Shown in pieces: positions 40,131-49,318 of a stretch of DNA of 64,000 bases. The stretch's first letter is position 1; each line of letters opens with the position of its first letter. The position numbers and the translations under genes were made by a program. Origin of the DNA: Micromonospora sp. NBC_01813 (GTDB lineage Bacteria; Actinomycetota; Actinomycetes; Mycobacteriales; Micromonosporaceae). The stretch is from assembly GCF_035917335.1 (NCBI RefSeq), contig NZ_CP109067.1, positions 6,075,001 through 6,139,000 on the forward strand, in the 5' to 3' direction. The notes beneath the pieces were generated by a model. That model was not told the DNA's origin. It searched no databases and saw only the letters and a list, made by a program, of their open reading frames with translations.

Positions 40131-40192
40131 GACGATCTTGCACTTATCGATGGACATTTCGGACGAATGCTCTCGATAACTGCAAGATCGTC
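40131..40192. repeat. 62-bp imperfect palindrome, copy 2 (inverted relative to copy 1)
   Basis: Same length and layout as 1866-1927; its reverse complement matches copy 1 at 60 of 62 positions. Arms GACGATCTTGCA (40131-40142) and TGCAAGATCGTC (40181-40192). It lies between the convergent polymerase and XPB helicase genes and is followed by CGATCTTGGCGGGG, the same flank and orientation as copy 1 although the core is flipped. Confidence 0.85.
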
Positions 40193-40213
40193 GCGATCTT
40201 GGCGGGGTGGGGG

Positions 40214-41884
40214 TCAGGGGAGGGCGGGGCCGAGGACGTCGTCGGCGTCGACGATCGTGTACGCGTACCCCTGCTCGGCGAGGAACCGTTGCCGGTGCGC
40301 GGCGTACTCGGTGTCGATGGTGTCCCGGGAGACGACCGTGTAGAAGTGCGCCTGCCGCCCGTCGGCCTTGGGGCGCAGCACCCGGCCGAGCCGCTGGGCC
40401 TCCTCCTGCCGGGAGCCGAACGTGCCGGAGACCTGGATCGCCACCGCCGCCTCCGGCAGGTCGATCGAGAAGTTCCCCACCTTCGAGATGATCAACGTCG
40501 GGATCTCGCCCTGGCGGAACGCGTCGAACAGCCGCTCCCGCTCCTTGTTGGTGGTCGAGCCCTGCACGATCGGTGCGTCGAGATACTCGCCGAGCTGATG
40601 CAACTGATCGATGTACGCCCCGATGACCAGCACCTGATCTCCACGGTGCCGCTGCACCAGCGCCTTGACCACCGGCAACTTGGTACGGGCGGTGGCCGCC
40701 GCCCGGTAGCGCTCCTCGGCTTCGGTGACCGCGTACCCCATCCGTTCGGCGTCGGTGAGGGTGACCCGCACCTCGACACATTCGGCCGGGGCGATCCAAC
40801 CCTGCGCCTCGATGTCCTTCCACGGCGCGTCGTAGCGCTTCGGGCCGATCAGCGAGAAGACGTCACCCTCGCGGCCGTCCTCGCGTACCAGGGTGGCGGT
40901 CAACCCGAGCCGGCGGCGGGCCTGCAGGTCGGCGGTGAACCGGAAGATCGGCGCCGGCAGCAGGTGCACCTCGTCGTAGATCACCAGACCCCAGTCGCGG
41001 GCGTTGAACAGGTCCAGGTGGGTGAAGGCGCCGCCGCGCCGCGAGGTCAGCACCTGGTACGTGGCGATGGTGACCGCCCGGATCTCCTTGCGCTCGCCGG
41101 AGTACTCGCCGATCTCGTCGGCGGTCAGCGAGGTGCGGGCGATCAGCTCACGTTTCCACTGCCGGCCGGCGACGGTGTTGGTGACCAGGATCAGGGTGGT
41201 CGCCTTGACCTGGGCCATCGCCGCCGCGCCGACCAGCGTCTTGCCGGCCCCGCAGGGCAGCACCACCACGCCGGAGCCGCCGGCCCAGAAGTGCTCGACC
41301 GCCTCCTGCTGGTACGAGCGCAGCGTCCAGCCGGGCTGGCCGTCGCCGCCGGCGGTGTCCAGGTCGATCGGGTGCGCCTCGCCGTCGACGTACCCGGCGA
41401 GGTCCTCGGCCGGCCAACCCAGCTTGAGCAGCCCCTGCTTGAGCCGGCCCCGCTCCGACGGGTGCACCGCCACCGTGTCGTCGTCGACCTTGGCACCGAA
41501 CATGCCGGCCAGCTTCTTGCTCTTGACCACCTCGGTCAGCACCGCGCGGTCGGTGGTCCGCAGCACCAGGCCGTGTGCCGGGTCGTTGGCCAACTGCAGC
41601 CGCCCGTAGCGGTCCATCGTCTCGGCGACGTCGACCAGCAGCGAGTGCGGCACCGGGTAGCGGGAGAACTTCAGCAGCGCGTCCACGACACCTTCGGCGT
41701 CATGGCCGGCGGCGCGGGCGTTCCACAGGCCGAGCGGACTGAGCCGGTACGTGTGCACGTGCTCCGGTGAGCGCTCCAACTCGGCGAACGGCGCTATCGC
41801 CATCCGGCAGGCGGTGGCGTCCGGGTGGTCGACCTCGAGCAGCAAGGTCTTGTCCGACTGAACGATGAGTGGCCCGTTGTGCAC
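40214..41884 (-). CDS. XPB/ERCC3-type DNA repair helicase
   Basis: 556 residues. N-terminal Helicase_C_3-like region (GPLIVQSDKTLLLEVDHPDA to VLTEVVKSKKL), then SF2 helicase: GWTLRSYQQEAVEHFWAGG, Walker A VVLPCGAGKTLVGA, DEVH box YDEVHLLPA, motif III GLTATLVREDG and C-terminal VQGSTTNKERERLFDAFRQG and GRVLRPKADGRQAHFY. ATP-dependent DNA unwinding for repair or transcription; bacterial XPB has 3'-5' helicase activity. GTG start 41884 is set by GGGAG seven bases upstream. In mycobacteria the partner gene (Rv0862c type) is adjacent; here its homologue is at 57062-59575. Confidence 0.94.
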   Translation of the reverse strand: MHNGPLIVQSDKTLLLEVDHPDATACRMAIAPFAELERSPEHVHTYRLSPLGLWNARAAGHDAEGVVDALLKFSRYPVPHSLLVDVAETMDRYGRLQLANDPAHGLVLRTTDRAVLTEVVKSKKLAGMFGAKVDDDTVAVHPSERGRLKQGLLKLGWPAEDLAGYVDGEAHPIDLDTAGGDGQPGWTLRSYQQEAVEHFWAGGSGVVVLPCGAGKTLVGAAAMAQVKATTLILVTNTVAGRQWKRELIARTSLTADEIGEYSGERKEIRAVTIATYQVLTSRRGGAFTHLDLFNARDWGLVIYDEVHLLPAPIFRFTADLQARRRLGLTATLVREDGREGDVFSLIGPKRYDAPWKDIEAQGWIAPAECVEVRVTLTDAERMGYAVTEAEERYRAAATARTKLPVVKALVQRHRGDQVLVIGAYIDQLHQLGEYLDAPIVQGSTTNKERERLFDAFRQGEIPTLIISKVGNFSIDLPEAAVAIQVSGTFGSRQEEAQRLGRVLRPKADGRQAHFYTVVSRDTIDTEYAAHRQRFLAEQGYAYTIVDADDVLGPALP

Positions 41885-42258
41885 GTCAGTTCTCCCTCTG
41901 GCCGACCCACCAGTGTCACACAGCCGGCCGGCAGATCGACCGACAACAGTGACCGACGCCACTGTCGGAGTGGCGATCAAGAGAAAATCTCGATTTCCGC
42001 AACCTGTCGGGTCCGGCTGGCGTCCTTAACCACGACGACTGTTTCGCGGTCGGGAGCAGCGTCACGATGGTCGGCGACGGATGGGCACGTTCGATCCGCA
42101 CAGCGACCTCCGCTCGGGCCGGAGAGGCAGCCCGGGTGGTGGCGCGGCGGGCGGAGCAACGGGGGCGAGCGGCCCGTACGCGTGGCCGATCGGGTGTGGC
42201 CGCCGGCTGCGGGCGACTCTCCAGCCCGCAGTCGGCGGTCCTCACCTCGGGGCCGGGC
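41885..42258. other. 374-bp gap upstream of the XPB gene
   Basis: No gene seen. A small hairpin CCGACA (41940-41945) / TGTCGG (41963-41968) lies 55 bp before the XPB start. The right edge is the stop of the glycoside hydrolase gene and marks the left end of the glycan-utilisation island. Confidence 0.5.
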
Positions 42259-43233
42259 TCAGCGTCCGGCGAGCAGTTCGTCCCGGACGTGCGGGGCGGT
42301 CGGCGACGCGGTGAGCCCGACGCCTGCCTCGTACCGCACCGGAATCGGGTCGGTCAGCTCACCGATGAACTGGCCGTCCTCGTGGTCGCGGAAGCCGATC
42401 AACTGCCAACCATCAGCTCCGACGGGCAGCAGGCGTGGCGCGTACAGGCTGGGGTGGGCGAAGGGCTGGGCGGCGGCGACGTCCCAGGGGCCGGTGGTGC
42501 CGGGACCGGGTGCCACCCAGATCTTGGCCGGGTCCGGGCCGTGGGCGGCGGTGACGGAGTTCGTGCAGAACAGCAGCAGCGGCTGGCCGTCGATCACCAC
42601 CACCTGTGGCACCTCCAGGTGGCCGAAGCCGGCCGGGGCGGAGACCGGCGGCCGTACCTGCCAGGTGATCAGGTCGTCGGAGGTGGCGTGGCCGATGACG
42701 CCGCGCGAGTCGGCCGCGCCGTCGCGGGCCCGGGCGGTGATCAGCATGTGCCACCCGTTGCCCGCCGGGTCGGCGTACACCCATGGGTCCCGCCAGGCCT
42801 GCTCGTACCAGGCGTCGCGGTCGAGCAGTTCGTACCAGGTCGGGTCGGCCTCGACCAGCGGGCCGGTGCCGTGCCGATGCCAGGTGATCAGGTCGTCCGA
42901 GACGGCCAGGCCGATCCGTTGGACCAGCCCCTGCTCGGCGCGGCTGACCCCGGTGTAGTACATGTACCACCGGCCGTCGGGGCCGCGCAGCGTGCTGCCG
43001 GTCCAGGTGGCCAGGTCGTCCCAGGCCGGTCCGTCGGCGGGGACCAACGCGTCGGCGACCAGCCGCCAGTCGCGCAGGTCGGTGGAGACCGCGTGTCCGA
43101 TGGTGGCGCGGTGGTGGCGGCGGTGCGGGTCGAGCAACGCGCGGGAGGCGCGCAGGAAGAACGCGTGCCATTGGCCCGCGTCGTCCCGCGCGTACCAGCT
43201 GTCCCACACCCAATGGTCCGAAAGCCGAAGCAT
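42259..43233 (-). CDS. Intracellular glycoside hydrolase, clan-J five-bladed propeller (GH32/GH43-like)
   Basis: 324 residues, no signal peptide. WVWDSWYARDDAGQWHAFFL (nucleophile Asp region), AWRDPWVYAD (the RDP motif that stabilises the transition state in GH32) and HLEVPQVVVIDG (acid/base Glu) fit clan J. It removes a terminal furanose- or pyranose-type sugar; fructan, arabinan or xyloside substrates cannot be told apart from sequence. ATG 43233 is preferred; the LacI operator at 43249-43264 then sits 15 bp upstream. The next gene on the same strand is the LacI regulator. Confidence 0.82.
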   Translation of the reverse strand: MLRLSDHWVWDSWYARDDAGQWHAFFLRASRALLDPHRRHHRATIGHAVSTDLRDWRLVADALVPADGPAWDDLATWTGSTLRGPDGRWYMYYTGVSRAEQGLVQRIGLAVSDDLITWHRHGTGPLVEADPTWYELLDRDAWYEQAWRDPWVYADPAGNGWHMLITARARDGAADSRGVIGHATSDDLITWQVRPPVSAPAGFGHLEVPQVVVIDGQPLLLFCTNSVTAAHGPDPAKIWVAPGPGTTGPWDVAAAQPFAHPSLYAPRLLPVGADGWQLIGFRDHEDGQFIGELTDPIPVRYEAGVGLTASPTAPHVRDELLAGR

Positions 43234-43248
43234 GCGTCGGAACCTAAC

Positions 43249-43264
43249 AGTAAATCGGTTTAGC
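43249..43264. promoter_or_regulatory. LacI-type operator A, AGTAAATCGGTTTAGC
   Basis: TAAA-TCGG-TTTA core with GC at one end. The same design as operators B and C (44515-44530 and 49198-49213; GCTAAATCAGTTTAGC). It lies 15 bp upstream of the glycoside hydrolase start, an ideal repressor position. Confidence 0.75.
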
Positions 43265-43310
43265 GCCAAGTGGCGGCGGCCCGTCGCAGCTCATCTCCGC
43301 AGCTGGTCGG

Positions 43311-44366
43311 CTACCTCGCCGGTGGCGCGATCGACTTGCGGCGGCGCAGCGGCATCGGCACCACGCACGGCTCGCTGGGCTGGCCGTCGAGCAGGATCTC
43401 CACCGCCCGCTGGCCCATCTGCTCGTGCGGCAGCGCCGCGGTGAACAGGCCGGGGCGCAGCCAGGTGGCGATCGGGTCGTCGTCGAACGACACGACCGAG
43501 ATGTCGGTGGGGATGGTCAGGCCGGCGTCGGCGATCGCCTGGTACGCGCCGAAGGCCAGCCGGTCGTTCATGCAGATCACGGCGGTGGGGTGGTCCGGTC
43601 GGCCGAGCAGGGACCGCATCGTGGTGTAGCCGTGCTCGGGTAGCCACTCCCGGCAGGACGGCTCGGCGTACAGGTCCGCGCCGGCCGTGGACAGCGCCTG
43701 CCGGATGCCGCGCAACCGGGCCTCGGCGGCCAGCGAGACCTCCGGATCGCGTTCCTTCAGCCGGTTGCGGCCGAGTAGCGCGATCCGGTCCCGATGGCCC
43801 TGCTTGAGCAGTACCTCGGTGATCGCCCGGCCGGCCAACTCGTCGTCGGGCAGGACGGACGGCAGGTGGTCCGGGCTGGTGGCGTTGAGCAGGACGACCG
43901 GGCCGCCGAGGATGGCCGGCGGTACGGTCAGCCGGCGGGTGGCCATCGCGGCGTAGATCACTCCATCGACCTGTCGGTCGAGCATGGCCTCGATCGCGTA
44001 CCGCTCGAACGCCGCGTCACCCTGGGTTTCGGTGATCAGCAGTACGTGGTCGCGCTCCCGCGCGGCGTCCAGCGCGCCTCGAATCAGCCCACCGGCAAAA
44101 CGGGTAGTAGCCACAATGTCGGACACGAAGGCAATTGTGGCGGTTTTTCTGGTCCGCAGGCTTCGAGCGGCGACGTTCGGGCGGTAGCCTAGTTCTTCGG
44201 CGGCGGCGAAGACCCGCTGGTGCGCCTCGACGGAGAGGCGCGTGCCCTCTCGCCCGTTCAGCACCATCGAGGCGGCGGTCTTGGACAGGCCGGCGCGACG
44301 GGCGACATCCGCCAGGGTTGCCCTGTTTCGCGCTGTCGATCCGCTGGATGGGGGTTCTTTGTCCAC
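43311..44366 (-). CDS. LacI-family transcriptional repressor
   Basis: 351 residues. LacI helix-turn-helix TLADVARRAGLSKTAASMVLNG at residues about 16-37, hinge GYRPNVAARSLRTRKT and the periplasmic-binding-protein-like effector domain (TIAFVSDIVATTRFAGGLI, VVSFDDDPIATWLRPGLFTA). GTG start at 44366 is supported by GGAGG six bases upstream. It lies between the hydrolase it precedes and the divergent sugar transporter operon and should bind GCTAAA-N4-TTTAGC at three sites. The inducer is probably the oligosaccharide imported by the transporter. Confidence 0.92.
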   Translation of the reverse strand: MDKEPPSSGSTARNRATLADVARRAGLSKTAASMVLNGREGTRLSVEAHQRVFAAAEELGYRPNVAARSLRTRKTATIAFVSDIVATTRFAGGLIRGALDAARERDHVLLITETQGDAAFERYAIEAMLDRQVDGVIYAAMATRRLTVPPAILGGPVVLLNATSPDHLPSVLPDDELAGRAITEVLLKQGHRDRIALLGRNRLKERDPEVSLAAEARLRGIRQALSTAGADLYAEPSCREWLPEHGYTTMRSLLGRPDHPTAVICMNDRLAFGAYQAIADAGLTIPTDISVVSFDDDPIATWLRPGLFTAALPHEQMGQRAVEILLDGQPSEPCVVPMPLRRRKSIAPPAR

Positions 44367-44482
44367 AGCTCGCCTCCGCCGGTCCAGGCCCATCTTCCAT
44401 GATGCGCAAGTCGGCCTGGTCAACCGGCTGGCCGGCTCGCCGACTGTGAACGATCCGTTTCCGGACCGTTGCCGACTGGTCC

Positions 44483-44530
44483 TTGACAGCGGTGAGCTTC
44501 GCGCAGCATGCTCTGCTAAATCAGTTTAGC
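44483..44530 (+). promoter_or_regulatory. Transporter promoter with LacI operator B
   Basis: TTGACA (44483-44488), 18-bp spacer, CATGCT (44507-44512) and GCTAAATCAGTTTAGC (44515-44530) covering the start point. The same layout recurs at 49164-49213. The leader to the transporter start (44531-44681) has no other gene. Confidence 0.75.
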
Positions 44531-44681
44531 TAGAAGTTCAGCTCCGAGTTCAGCTCCAACAGCTCACGCGTCGACCTGCTGGCCCCCGCGACGACCGTCA
44601 GGTCGCCGCCTGGTGAATCGAACCAAACCGCCTGCACCGCCTGTGACCGGTGCGGGGGGCGACAACCCAAGGAGTCCCGAT

Positions 44682-46043
44682 ATGCGTAGATATGCGCGGA
44701 AGCTCCACGCCGGTCGTCCGGCCGTGGTGCTGGCGCCACTGATGGCGGCGGCCCTGGCAGTCAGTGCCTGTTCGGCACCTGGCGCCGACCCGGTCGCCAC
44801 CGACGACGGCGACACCGAGATCAGCACCGAGCTCGGCAGCGACCCGATCACCATCGAGATGTACGCCGAGACCGGCTTCCCGCTGGCCAAGGCGCTCGCC
44901 GACGAGTTCAGCAAGCAGTACCCGAACGTCACGTTCAACGTGCGTGAGGACCAGTTCACCGTCATCGTCGAGAACGCCCCCCGTAACCTCGCCGGGGACA
45001 ACTCGCCCGACATCATCCGGCTGCCCACCATGGTCGACCTGGTGAAGGACGGCCTGCTGAAGAACCTCGACCCGTACTTCGACGCGTACGGCTGGGACAG
45101 CTTCCCCGCCAGCCAGCTGGAGCAGCTGCGGATCGGCGAGGACGGCACGCGCGGCAGCGGGTCGCTGTACGGCATGGGCCTCGGCTACAGCGTCACCGGC
45201 GTGTTCTACAACAAGGAACTCGCCGCGGAGATCGGGATGACCGAGCCGCCGGCGACCATCGCCGAGTTCGAGGAGCTGCTCGCCGCGGCCAAGGCCGCCG
45301 ACGTACAGCCGATCATGCAGTTCAACCAGGACACCGCCGGGATCAACTTCCCGTACCAGGCCCTGCAGAACCAGTACGGCGTCCAGCAGGAGATCGCGGA
45401 CTGGATCTTCCAGAAGGAAGGTGCCACCTTCGACACCGAGGCGGCGCTGCGGGCAGCCCAGACGATCGAGAAGTGGGCGCAGGCGGGCTACTTCCCGTCC
45501 GACGCCAACGCGATCGACTACACCAACATGATGGGCCAGTTCCAGGAGGGCAACGGGCTGTTCATGTTCAACGGTGACTGGGAGTCCGGGAACCTGGACG
45601 CCAACATGGCGGGCAACGTCGGCTTCTTCCTCTTCCCCGGGGAGGCCGAGGGCGACAACCGCGTCGCGATGTCGGCGCCGAACACCTTCGGTATCGGCGC
45701 CAAGGCCAAGAACCCGGACGCGGCCGCCTTCTTCCTCAACTGGGTGCACACCAACGAGACCGCACGGCAGATCTCGGTCCAGGTCGGTGGCTCCAGCCCG
45801 GGTGGCCCGGCGGACCTGGAAGTGCCGGTACCGGCCGAGGGCACCGTCCTCGCCGAGACCCTGGCGGCCAGCAACGCGCTGGCTGAGGAGAACGGCGCGG
45901 TGGACTTCACCGCCAACGCCACCGGCTCGATCTTCGCCTCGGCGATCACCCCGGAGCTGCAGAAGCTGGTCGTCGGCCAGCAGACCCCGGAGGGATACGT
46001 CAAGGCGGTGCAGGCCCAGTACGAAGAGGAACTCTCTCGATGA
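44682..46043 (+). CDS. Sugar ABC importer solute-binding lipoprotein (CUT1)
   Basis: 453 residues. Lipobox LAVSACS at about residues 26-32, then a large type-I/II binding fold of the extracellular family 1 (SBP_bac_1): ITIEMYAETGFPLAKALADEFSKQYPNV, LPTMVDLVKDGLL, GLGYSVTGVFYNKEL and NGLFMFNGDWESGNLDA. It binds an oligosaccharide for import. ATG 44682 follows AAGGAG. First gene of a LacI-controlled operon; the stop overlaps the next gene (ATGA). Confidence 0.92.
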   Translation: MRRYARKLHAGRPAVVLAPLMAAALAVSACSAPGADPVATDDGDTEISTELGSDPITIEMYAETGFPLAKALADEFSKQYPNVTFNVREDQFTVIVENAPRNLAGDNSPDIIRLPTMVDLVKDGLLKNLDPYFDAYGWDSFPASQLEQLRIGEDGTRGSGSLYGMGLGYSVTGVFYNKELAAEIGMTEPPATIAEFEELLAAAKAADVQPIMQFNQDTAGINFPYQALQNQYGVQQEIADWIFQKEGATFDTEAALRAAQTIEKWAQAGYFPSDANAIDYTNMMGQFQEGNGLFMFNGDWESGNLDANMAGNVGFFLFPGEAEGDNRVAMSAPNTFGIGAKAKNPDAAAFFLNWVHTNETARQISVQVGGSSPGGPADLEVPVPAEGTVLAETLAASNALAEENGAVDFTANATGSIFASAITPELQKLVVGQQTPEGYVKAVQAQYEEELSR

Positions 46044-47017
46044 CGATGCCTGCCTCCGGCAGCGCACCGGTCGGTCAGGTCACCGCCTCGGCGGGGCCTG
46101 ACCGGCCGGACCCAGCGACATCCGCACGGGCCCGCCGTTTCCGGTGGGCCCGTGCGGGCCGCTGGTCCGGCTGGCTGTACGTGCTGCCCGCGTTGCTGAT
46201 GTACGTGGTGTTCGTGGTGCGTCCGCTGACGATGACCTTCCAGTACTCGCTCTACCACTGGAACGGCATCGGGGTGGCCCGCTGGGCCGGCCTGGACAAC
46301 TACGTCACGGTCTTCACCGACTCCGACCTGTTGAAGATCATCGGGAACGCCTTCATCCTGATCATCTTCTTCAGTTTCATCCCGGTCACCGTCGGGCTGC
46401 TGGTGGCCAGCCTGGTCCGGCGGATGGCCACCGGACTGTTCGGCACCACCGTGCGTACCATCTTGTTCCTGCCGCAGGTCATCCCGCTGGTGGCCGCCGG
46501 TATCGCCTGGAGCTGGCTGCTGTCGTCGACCGGCGTGGTGAACCAACTGCTGCGCGCCGTCGGCCTCGGCAGCGTCGCCCGCCCCTGGCTCGGTGACTTC
46601 GACACCGCCCTGCCGTCGGTCGGGATGATCGGTGCCTGGGTGTCCCTCGGCCTCTGCACCATTCTGCTGATCACCGGAATCGGCAAGATCGACGCAAGTC
46701 TATACGAAGCGGCCCGGATGGACGGCGCTGGCCCGGTCCGCGAGTTCCTCGCGGTCACCCTGCCCGGTCTGCGCCGCGAGATCGGCGTCTGCCTGACGGT
46801 GACCGTGATCGCCGCGCTGGCCAGCTTCGACATCGTCTACATCTCCACCAGCGGCGGACCCGGGTACCAGACGACGGTGCCAGGTCTGGAGATCTACCGG
46901 CTGGCCTTCGCCCAACGGCAGGTCGGCCTCGCCTCCGCGCTGGCAGTGGTCCTGATGGCGCTGGTGCTGATCTGCGTGCTGCCGATTCAGCGACTGACCC
47001 GGGAGGACAAGGCATGA
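46040..47017 (+). CDS. Sugar ABC importer permease (MalF-like)
   Basis: 325 residues with six membrane helices and the EAA loop EAARMDGAGPVREFLAVTLPGL that contacts the ATPase. The N-terminal 45 residues are Ala/Arg-rich and cytoplasmic. One half of the heterodimeric channel with the next protein. ATGA overlaps at both ends. Confidence 0.92.
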   Translation: MTMPASGSAPVGQVTASAGPDRPDPATSARARRFRWARAGRWSGWLYVLPALLMYVVFVVRPLTMTFQYSLYHWNGIGVARWAGLDNYVTVFTDSDLLKIIGNAFILIIFFSFIPVTVGLLVASLVRRMATGLFGTTVRTILFLPQVIPLVAAGIAWSWLLSSTGVVNQLLRAVGLGSVARPWLGDFDTALPSVGMIGAWVSLGLCTILLITGIGKIDASLYEAARMDGAGPVREFLAVTLPGLRREIGVCLTVTVIAALASFDIVYISTSGGPGYQTTVPGLEIYRLAFAQRQVGLASALAVVLMALVLICVLPIQRLTREDKA

Positions 47018-47838
47018 GGCTCAGTCGCAGCGAGCAGACGATCGGCCGGATCTTCCTGATCGTCCTGGTCATCGTCACCCTGCTGCCGTTCGTGAGCATG
47101 CTCTCGGCGGCGCTGCAGCCCCGGGGTACGGTGCCCACCGGCCTCGCCTGGCCGTCCGACCCGCAGTGGGGCAACTTCGTCGACGCCTTCACCGTCGCCA
47201 ACATGGGTGCGCTGCTGAAGTCCAGCGGGCTGATCGTGCTCGGCGTCGTGCCGATCGCCGTCGTGATCGCCACCATGGCCGGCTTCGGCCTCGGTCACCT
47301 GCGGATCCCCGGCGCCACCGCCGTCTTCCTGTTCTTCCTGCTCGGACTGACCATGCCCTTCGAGGCGGTGATCACGCCGATCTACTACCAGATCCAGTCG
47401 TTCGGCCTGCTGAACACCAGATGGGCGATCATCCTGCCGCTGATCGGGCTCTACATGCCGTTCGCCGTCTTCTGGATGCGGACCCACTTCATCAACGTGC
47501 CGAAGGAACTGTCCGAGGCCGCCCGGGTCGACGGTAGCAGCACCTGGCAGCTGTTCTGGCGGATCCACCTGCCGCTGGCCCGGCCGGCCATCGCCTCGTT
47601 GACGATCCTGCTGTTCCTGTGGACCTGGAACCAGTTCCTGCTGGCCATCGTGCTGGTCGACGACAGCTCCAAGCGGACGATGGCCGGTGCCCTCGGCGCG
47701 TTCCAGGGTCAGTGGGGCACCGATCAGGTGCTGCTCTGCGCCGGATCGCTGCTGATCCTCACCCCGACGCTCATCGTCTTCCTCATCTTCCAACGCCAGT
47801 TCATCAAGGCCCTGCTGCAGGGGTCGGTGAAGGGGTGA
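47014..47838 (+). CDS. Sugar ABC importer permease (MalG-like)
   Basis: 274 residues, six helices, EAA loop SEAARVDGSSTWQLFWRIHLPLA. It pairs with the preceding permease. No ATPase gene is present in the operon, the normal situation for actinobacterial CUT1 systems served by a shared MsiK-type ATPase elsewhere. The stop overlaps the serine hydrolase start (GTGA). Confidence 0.92.
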   Translation: MRLSRSEQTIGRIFLIVLVIVTLLPFVSMLSAALQPRGTVPTGLAWPSDPQWGNFVDAFTVANMGALLKSSGLIVLGVVPIAVVIATMAGFGLGHLRIPGATAVFLFFLLGLTMPFEAVITPIYYQIQSFGLLNTRWAIILPLIGLYMPFAVFWMRTHFINVPKELSEAARVDGSSTWQLFWRIHLPLARPAIASLTILLFLWTWNQFLLAIVLVDDSSKRTMAGALGAFQGQWGTDQVLLCAGSLLILTPTLIVFLIFQRQFIKALLQGSVKG

Positions 47839-48992
47839 GCGTGCCGACGACGGCCCCGGTGCACGGCGACGTCGCCGACGGCTTCGGCCCGGTCGCCGAC
47901 GTGTTCCGGGACAACTTCGCCACCCGTGGCGAGATCGGTGCCGGCCTGGTCGTCTACGTCGACGGCCGACCGGTCGTCGACCTGTACGGCGGGATCGCCG
48001 ACCCGGCCACCGGCCGGCCGTGGACCCGGGACACCCCGGCGGTCGTCTTCTCCTGCACCAAGGGCATCCTCGCGGTCTGCGCGTACCTGCTGGTCCAGGC
48101 AGATGAGCTGGACCTGGCCGCGCCGGTGACCCGCTACTGGCCCGAGTTCGGTGCGAACGGCAAAGCGGACATTCCGCTCCGGCTGCTCTTCACCCACCAG
48201 GCCGGGCTGCCCGCGCTGGACCGTGACCTCAGCCGGGAACAGGTCATCGCCTGGGATCCGGTCATCGCCGCGATCGAGGAGCAGCGCCCGCTGTGGGAGC
48301 CGGGTACGGCGTACACCTATCACGCCTTGACCTACGGCTGGCTGGTCGGCGAGGTGATCCGCCGGGTGGCCGGCGTACCGGCGGGGGAGTACTTCCGGCG
48401 GACCCTGGCCGACCCGCTCGGGCTGCGTACCTGGATCGGGCTGCCGGAGCGCGAACGCGACACGGTGGCCTGGACCCTGGCGCCACCCGACGCGCCGACG
48501 ACGTATCCGGATCTGGTCGTCGAACGGTCGTTGACCATGGGCGGGGCGTTCGACTTCCCGGCCGACGCCGCCGGTCTGGTCAGCTTCAACGACCCGGCCA
48601 TCCAGGCCGCCGGCATCCCGGGCGCGGGCGGGGTGAGCTCGGCCGAAGGCCTGGCCCGCCTCTACGCGGCCTGCGTCTCGCCGGTCGCCGGAGCGCCGTT
48701 GCTGAGCACCGCGTCGATCGACGACGCGGTGGTCGTGCGGTCGCAGGGCCAGCAGCGGTACGGCGGCCCGGACGCCGGCCAACGGTGGGGGACCGGGTTC
48801 CTGCTGCGGTCGCCGCGGGTGCGGCCGATGCTCAGCGACCGCAGCTTCGGCCACGACGGTGCCGGCGGGCACCTGGCGTTCGCCGACGACCGGCACCGGG
48901 TCGGCTTCGGGTACGTGGTCAACCAGATGGGTGTGGCCGAGGACGACCGGGCCAACCGGCTCACCGCCGCGTTGCGCAGCTGCCTGGACTGA
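47835..48992 (+). CDS. Beta-lactamase-fold serine hydrolase / esterase (EstB-like)
   Basis: 385 residues, no signal peptide. Class C beta-lactamase fold: SxxK motif FSCTKGILA (Ser about 73), Tyr motif YTYHALTYG, and FGHDGAGGHLAF in place of KTG. EstB-type members hydrolyse short-chain esters. Translationally coupled to the sugar permease, so it may deacylate imported oligosaccharides (for example acetyl groups of xylan), which is inference. Last gene of the LacI-controlled operon. Confidence 0.87.
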   Translation: MSVPTTAPVHGDVADGFGPVADVFRDNFATRGEIGAGLVVYVDGRPVVDLYGGIADPATGRPWTRDTPAVVFSCTKGILAVCAYLLVQADELDLAAPVTRYWPEFGANGKADIPLRLLFTHQAGLPALDRDLSREQVIAWDPVIAAIEEQRPLWEPGTAYTYHALTYGWLVGEVIRRVAGVPAGEYFRRTLADPLGLRTWIGLPERERDTVAWTLAPPDAPTTYPDLVVERSLTMGGAFDFPADAAGLVSFNDPAIQAAGIPGAGGVSSAEGLARLYAACVSPVAGAPLLSTASIDDAVVVRSQGQQRYGGPDAGQRWGTGFLLRSPRVRPMLSDRSFGHDGAGGHLAFADDRHRVGFGYVVNQMGVAEDDRANRLTAALRSCLD

Positions 48993-49163
48993 CGCTCGAC
49001 GAACTGATCACCCTTGCCGACGGCACCGGGTGGGCGGACGTGGATCCGCTCCATCCGGTGCCGTCGTGGCTGTGTGCCGGCTGTCGTCGCGTCGGCTCGG
49101 ACGGTTGGTATCAGCCGTCCCACCAGCATCGTTGGTATTTCCAGCTGATTTCTACTGGGTGTC

Positions 49164-49213
49164 TTGACACGGCCTGATCATGGCGAGCATGCTCCGAGCT
49201 AAATCAGTTTAGC
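49164..49213 (+). promoter_or_regulatory. Esterase promoter with LacI operator C
   Basis: TTGACA (49164-49169), 18-bp spacer, CATGCT (49188-49193) and GCTAAATCAGTTTAGC (49198-49213). Almost a copy of 44483-44530, so the esterase gene at 49319 belongs to the same regulon. The remaining gap 48993-49318 holds no gene that I can support. Confidence 0.75.
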
Positions 49214-49318
49214 GTCGACCTAAGTGCCAGCTCAGGTGCTCCTGGCTCCAACCCCGTACCCCCCTGGAACCTCGAAAACCTGCCTGGGACACGCGCTAGC
49301 GCGGGAAGGAAGTACGCA

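Noticed and set aside
41940-41968. Hairpin CCGACA/TGTCGG upstream of XPB as terminator of the hydrolase gene
   Set aside because: Only six base pairs and 290 bp past the stop; too weak to call.
49010-49160. Continuation of an open frame after the serine hydrolase, with CxxC
   Set aside because: No start codon with ribosome site, partly overlaps the promoter of the esterase, and no homology recognised.
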